The position numbers and the translations under genes are program-made. Of a stretch of 6,231 bases of DNA, positions 6,122 to 6,231 are shown piece after piece. Within the stretch, counting starts at the first letter, position 1; each line of letters opens with the position of its first letter. Below the pieces are notes generated by a model that ran no database searches, was not told the DNA's origin, and was given only the letters and a program-made list of their open reading frames with translations. Source of the DNA: Peptostreptococcaceae bacterium (GTDB lineage Bacteria; Bacillota_A; Clostridia; Peptostreptococcales; Acidaminobacteraceae); NCBI GenBank assembly GCA_013619035.1, contig JABXKX010000110.1, positions 1-6,231 of the forward strand, written 5' to 3'.

Positions 6122-6231
6122 AGCATGGCACCTTCTTTATCAATCAAAATAATTAACGGAATATATTCGATGTCATAAGGTGCACTCATCGATTCATCAA
6201 GGTCCATAATCATGGCGTAGCCATAACCATT
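6109..6231 (-). CDS. Thioredoxin-fold (TlpA/ResA-like) protein, C-terminal end only; cut by window edge
   Basis: The frame enters from the right edge and gives 40 residues to a TAG at 6109-6111. It reads MDLDESMSAPYDIEYIPLII then LIDKEGAMLIKD. The pattern D-x-D...Y-x-I-x-x-I-P-x-x-x-L-I-D-K-E-G is the C-terminal half of the TlpA/ResA/AhpC-TSA thioredoxin fold, where the Pro is the cis-proline facing the active site. Any CxxC motif would lie outside the window. Known role of the family: thiol-disulfide exchange, often extracytoplasmic. Odd point: the protein stops before the last strand and helix of the fold, and a matching tail continues in the -1 frame to 6062 (separate entry). It could be a broken gene, a sequencing error, or a member of another thioredoxin-like family. 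Confidence 0.6.
   Translation of the reverse strand, partial: NGYGYAMIMDLDESMSAPYDIEYIPLIILIDKEGAMLIKD

Overview
The window is AT-rich and is dominated by one very large minus-strand gene for an exported, S-layer-homology (SLH) anchored surface protein. A Gram-positive-type signal peptide, a C-terminal SLH triplet, low GC, a purine-rich Shine-Dalgarno and intrinsic terminators suggest a low-GC Firmicute, probably of the Clostridia. The sequence alone does not give genus or species.

Layout, right to left in the direction of transcription. (1) 6062-6231: the 3' end of a minus-strand gene for a thioredoxin-fold (TlpA/ResA-like) protein. It runs in from the right edge and stops at 6109, but a coding-like tail continues in the -1 frame to a stop at 6062, so it looks frameshifted. 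A terminator hairpin (6004-6051) follows directly. (2) 5684-6003: about 320 bp of AT-rich intergenic DNA with no credible gene. It holds small AT-rich dyads, a lone TATAAT match and the ribosome binding site of the large gene. (3) 206-5683: the 1825-residue SLH protein. From the N-terminus it has a signal peptide, six tandem repeats of about 112-119 residues, an unassigned beta-rich segment, a lectin-like module and cadherin-like modules of the kind seen in giant Gram-negative adhesins, a fibronectin type III domain, an acidic Asp/Ser/Pro linker, a clostridial-type pre-anchor region and three SLH domains. (4) 1-205: 3' flank with a strong terminator (121-156) and no supported gene.

Inferred working model: the protein is exported by Sec and held on the secondary cell wall polymer by its SLH triplet. 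The pre-anchor, FN3 and cadherin-like modules would form a stalk that presents the lectin-like module and the six-repeat array away from the cell, as in an adhesin or structural S-layer-associated fibre. The thioredoxin-like gene has its own terminator, so there is no evidence that the two genes are co-transcribed or functionally linked. No mobile element, CRISPR array, tRNA or rRNA was recognised.
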